This document shows, piece after piece, positions 61,906 to 64,000 of a stretch of DNA of 64,000 nt. Each line of letters begins with the position of its first letter. Position 1 is the first letter of the stretch. Source of the DNA: Sporodiniella umbellata (taxonomy: Eukaryota > Mucoromycota > Mucoromycetes > Mucorales > Rhizopodaceae). Made by a program: the position numbers and the translations under genes. Where the stretch lies: positions 124,001 to 188,000 of the forward strand of contig JAIXMR010000020.1 in assembly GCA_025677835.1 (NCBI GenBank), in the 5' to 3' direction. The notes below the pieces were generated by a model. It worked only from the letters and a program-made list of their open reading frames with translations, had not been told where the DNA came from and searched no databases.

Positions 61906-62002
61906 ATACGATTTTACATTTTATTTGTTTGTTTTGTTTAATCATATGTATATAAAATTAAAAAAAAAATAAGCAGCCAAGACAGAAGACAAGGAAAGAG
62001 AT

Positions 62003-64000
62003 TTAAAAGTAGAGTAAAGTTGGCGACTTGACAGTAAATTTGAGATATGCATTTAAGCCAACGGCAAACATAAGAGCAAAGCAAATAATAGTGGGTCCCA
62101 TAATTTCGTCGTAAGGACCAGCAGAACGATTTCGGATCAAATCACGACGACGATAATATAAGCCCATACCGTACATCAGAGTGGAGATAGATATCAGTGT
62201 ATAGAGAATACCACTCAATTTTCCTACAGCGTCACCTGCATTGAATAATGCTAAAGAGAACGTAGAAAGAAGAGCACCAAATGACATCCATGAAAAGTAA
62301 GTACGCTCATTGGCAAAGAAGACTTTGGGTTCCACGCGAAGTGGTGTAACAGGCTTTTGAGGGATTTTTACACCAGGTGGTAAGATAACAGGGGGTTGAT
62401 CTTGTCGCTGCTGTTTAGTCTGAGGGGGATTGAATCGAGACATGAATCTGTTGAAGTTGTGCGCAATGCTGTCAACTGTTTTTGAAGCAAAGCCTTCGTC
62501 TTCTTTTTGTCTGCTTTCTTCAGCTAGAGGGGGACTATTGATTCCCATATAAGAAGGAGCTTGTGTGTTTCGACTGCTGCTTAAAAGAGACGATCTTTCG
62601 TTTGCTGCAGTGGAAGAGTCGTCTATTGTTTCAACTTCATGGGAGGCTTTGCCCTTGCCTTTGTCAGATGAAGCCTCTGGAATTTTCTCCATATTGTTGT
62701 CTATTTGAGCTAACCAATAAGGCAATAAAGGTACACGGGTATCAAACATGACGGCCACGCCATGAACAAATTTAGAAAAGTCGTGTGCTTCTTCAAGAAT
62801 ACCACTCTCTTCTAAATCCATAATCCACTCAGGTTCTTTTTCATTGGCGCCTAGCTCAAGCTTAATTTCGAAAGTAGCAAAAGGGTATCTGTTGATGTCA
62901 CTTTCATTTTTTAAATTGTCAAAAGGAAAGTTGATATCGACATCTGGCCTACGCCAAGCTCCGCCTGGGCGACGGATAGTAGGATCGTCAGAAAACAACT
63001 GTGAGTCTTCTTTAATAAAGCATAAGTCAGTATCAAGTGCCATTCTAACACTTCTATCTCCTGGGATTTGGAAGGCGGTTCTGCGGTAATATGTACGCAA
63101 AACTATGATGACATAAGTTTAAATTAGTGTACAAGTTTCGTCGTGCAAAAGCTTAGAGATGTATTTTACCAGGCTCCATCTTTCTTTTCATGACGGCTTG
63201 CTGGACCTCTCTAACAAGCTTCTCGTGCTTTTCAATATCTTCCGCAGATCTTCCACTATTCTTCATTTTGCGCACATACTTATCAATAAAAGTAGTGTCT
63301 CCTTTTAGGAAACCAGCGATGTATTTATCTTTGATTGTAAAACGATCATTCAATTCTCCGCGGTTTTCTTCGACCAATGTTCTGCGCTCAAATGAAATCG
63401 AGCTATTCCCTTTAGCGCTGCCATACCAGCGAAGGCGAATCACTTGTGACCCTTCAGCACCTTCAACACGGGAGTTGTAAGAATCTAATTCTACGTCGTC
63501 AAAATAGACTGAAGAAATGGGAGGGTCGATATTGTCCTGTTTTTTGGAATTGTCGCGGTAAACCAAGACTGGCAAGTGACGAAGGACGTAAGTTTTGAGT
63601 TCTAACACATTCTCTGTTTGGACAAAAAATCGTTTTACAATCAACCGACGGGAAGTTTCTTGATTTTGGTCCATAGCAGACATATAGTTGTTGACAGGCT
63701 TGAAGGACATAGTCATGCCTCCTTGTCTTACTTTAAAGAAAAGTTCAGATAGCTTGATTAAAAGAGTATCGTTGTCTTCATTCCAAAAAGGGCATTGGTT
63801 CAAACGGACCATAAACATAGGTCGAAGTACATACTCTGTATGACGGTCATGTTTCTTGACAATCTTCAAAAAACCTGTGTAGTTTAAGCGAGAAAATCGA
63901 GCTAAGCGATTAATGTCGTCAGCAATCCAGTTGATATTCTCTTGAATGTTTGCCATTTCGTTGACATTATCCTCGCTTGGTATTTGTGTGGTGATTTCCT
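62003..64000 (-). CDS. VTC4: Vacuolar transporter chaperone 4, polyphosphate polymerase (5' end beyond right edge)
   Basis: Catalytic subunit of the VTC complex, which makes polyphosphate from ATP and feeds it into the vacuole. The frame enters at the right edge in the C-terminal part of the SPX domain (RFSRLNYTGFLKIVKKHD, binding inositol pyrophosphates). The tunnel-shaped catalytic domain follows: VYFDDVELDSYNSRVEGAEGSQVIRLRWYG (basic IRLRW strand), FERRTLVEEN, DKYIAGFLKG, RTAFQIPGDRSVRMALDTDLCFI and YPFATFEIKLE (metal-binding Glu region). A Ser-rich linker precedes FANERTYFSWMSFGALLS and three membrane helices ending SPTLLYF. One intron at about 63101-63170. It converges with TRS85, with 97 bp between the stops. 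Confidence 0.94.

Overview
The window is AT-rich fungal nuclear DNA. Genes sit on both strands and are split by many short GT-AG introns of about 45-80 nt. Gene content and intron style point to a Mucoromycota (Mucorales-type) fungus. Signs of this are a Cas1p-type O-acetyltransferase, an alpha-1,2-mannosyltransferase of family GT15, a VTC polyphosphate polymerase, a MET30/CYS3-type sulfur-control pair and a decayed copy of what looks like a lineage-expanded zygomycete family. I cannot name the species. Runs of 10-29 A or T are very common in introns and spacers. There is no sign of bacterial operons, CRISPR arrays, rRNA or tRNA.

Layout, left to right. 1-658 (-) is the 5' part of pyruvate decarboxylase. 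3932-5314 (-) is a GT15 mannosyltransferase and 5973-9690 (-) is DNA ligase IV. RPL20 (9955-10854, -) and the ribosome-biogenesis AAA ATPase RIX7 (11045-14103, +) are divergent and share a 190-bp promoter that contains a 17-bp GC-rich palindrome. They are followed by a mitochondrial AIM18-like protein (14499-15650, +), NAC-alpha (17249-17781, +), a P5-type ATPase with a secreted cysteine-rich head (20190-24592, +), choline/ethanolamine kinase (24986-26328, +) and a GH27-like alpha-galactosidase (26528-27955, +). A broken gene of unknown function covers about 28863-31407 (-).

The right half has eIF3g (33304-34449, +), a short MGA2/SPT23-like regulator (34730-36993, +), a DRS2-type flippase (37052-41580, -) and a Cas1p-type O-acetyltransferase (43357-45871, +). 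A sparse stretch follows with three small candidate genes (45928-46133 -, 47122-47329 +, 48254-48619 +). Then come RPB5 (48699-49675, -), a Cys3/Met4-type bZIP factor (50196-51003, -), the F-box/WD40 protein MET30 (51130-52795, -), an NHA1-type Na+/H+ antiporter (52909-55198, -), TRS85/TRAPPC8 (57123-61905, +) and VTC4 (62003 to the right edge, -).

Most genes are housekeeping: fermentation, glycosylation, DNA repair, translation, transcription, lipid and ion transport, and vesicle traffic. The items most worth a second look are the adjacent F-box/bZIP pair, which would put a regulator next to its likely target; the P5 ATPase with a Cys-rich ectodomain and a non-standard M4 motif; the MGA2-like protein that lacks the IPT, ankyrin and membrane-anchor parts; the palindrome in the RPL20/RIX7 promoter; and the decayed lineage-specific gene. 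I found no convincing wholly new multi-gene system. Exon ends were read by eye from frame and splice signals. Where exon lengths are given as summing to whole codons, I checked that arithmetic.
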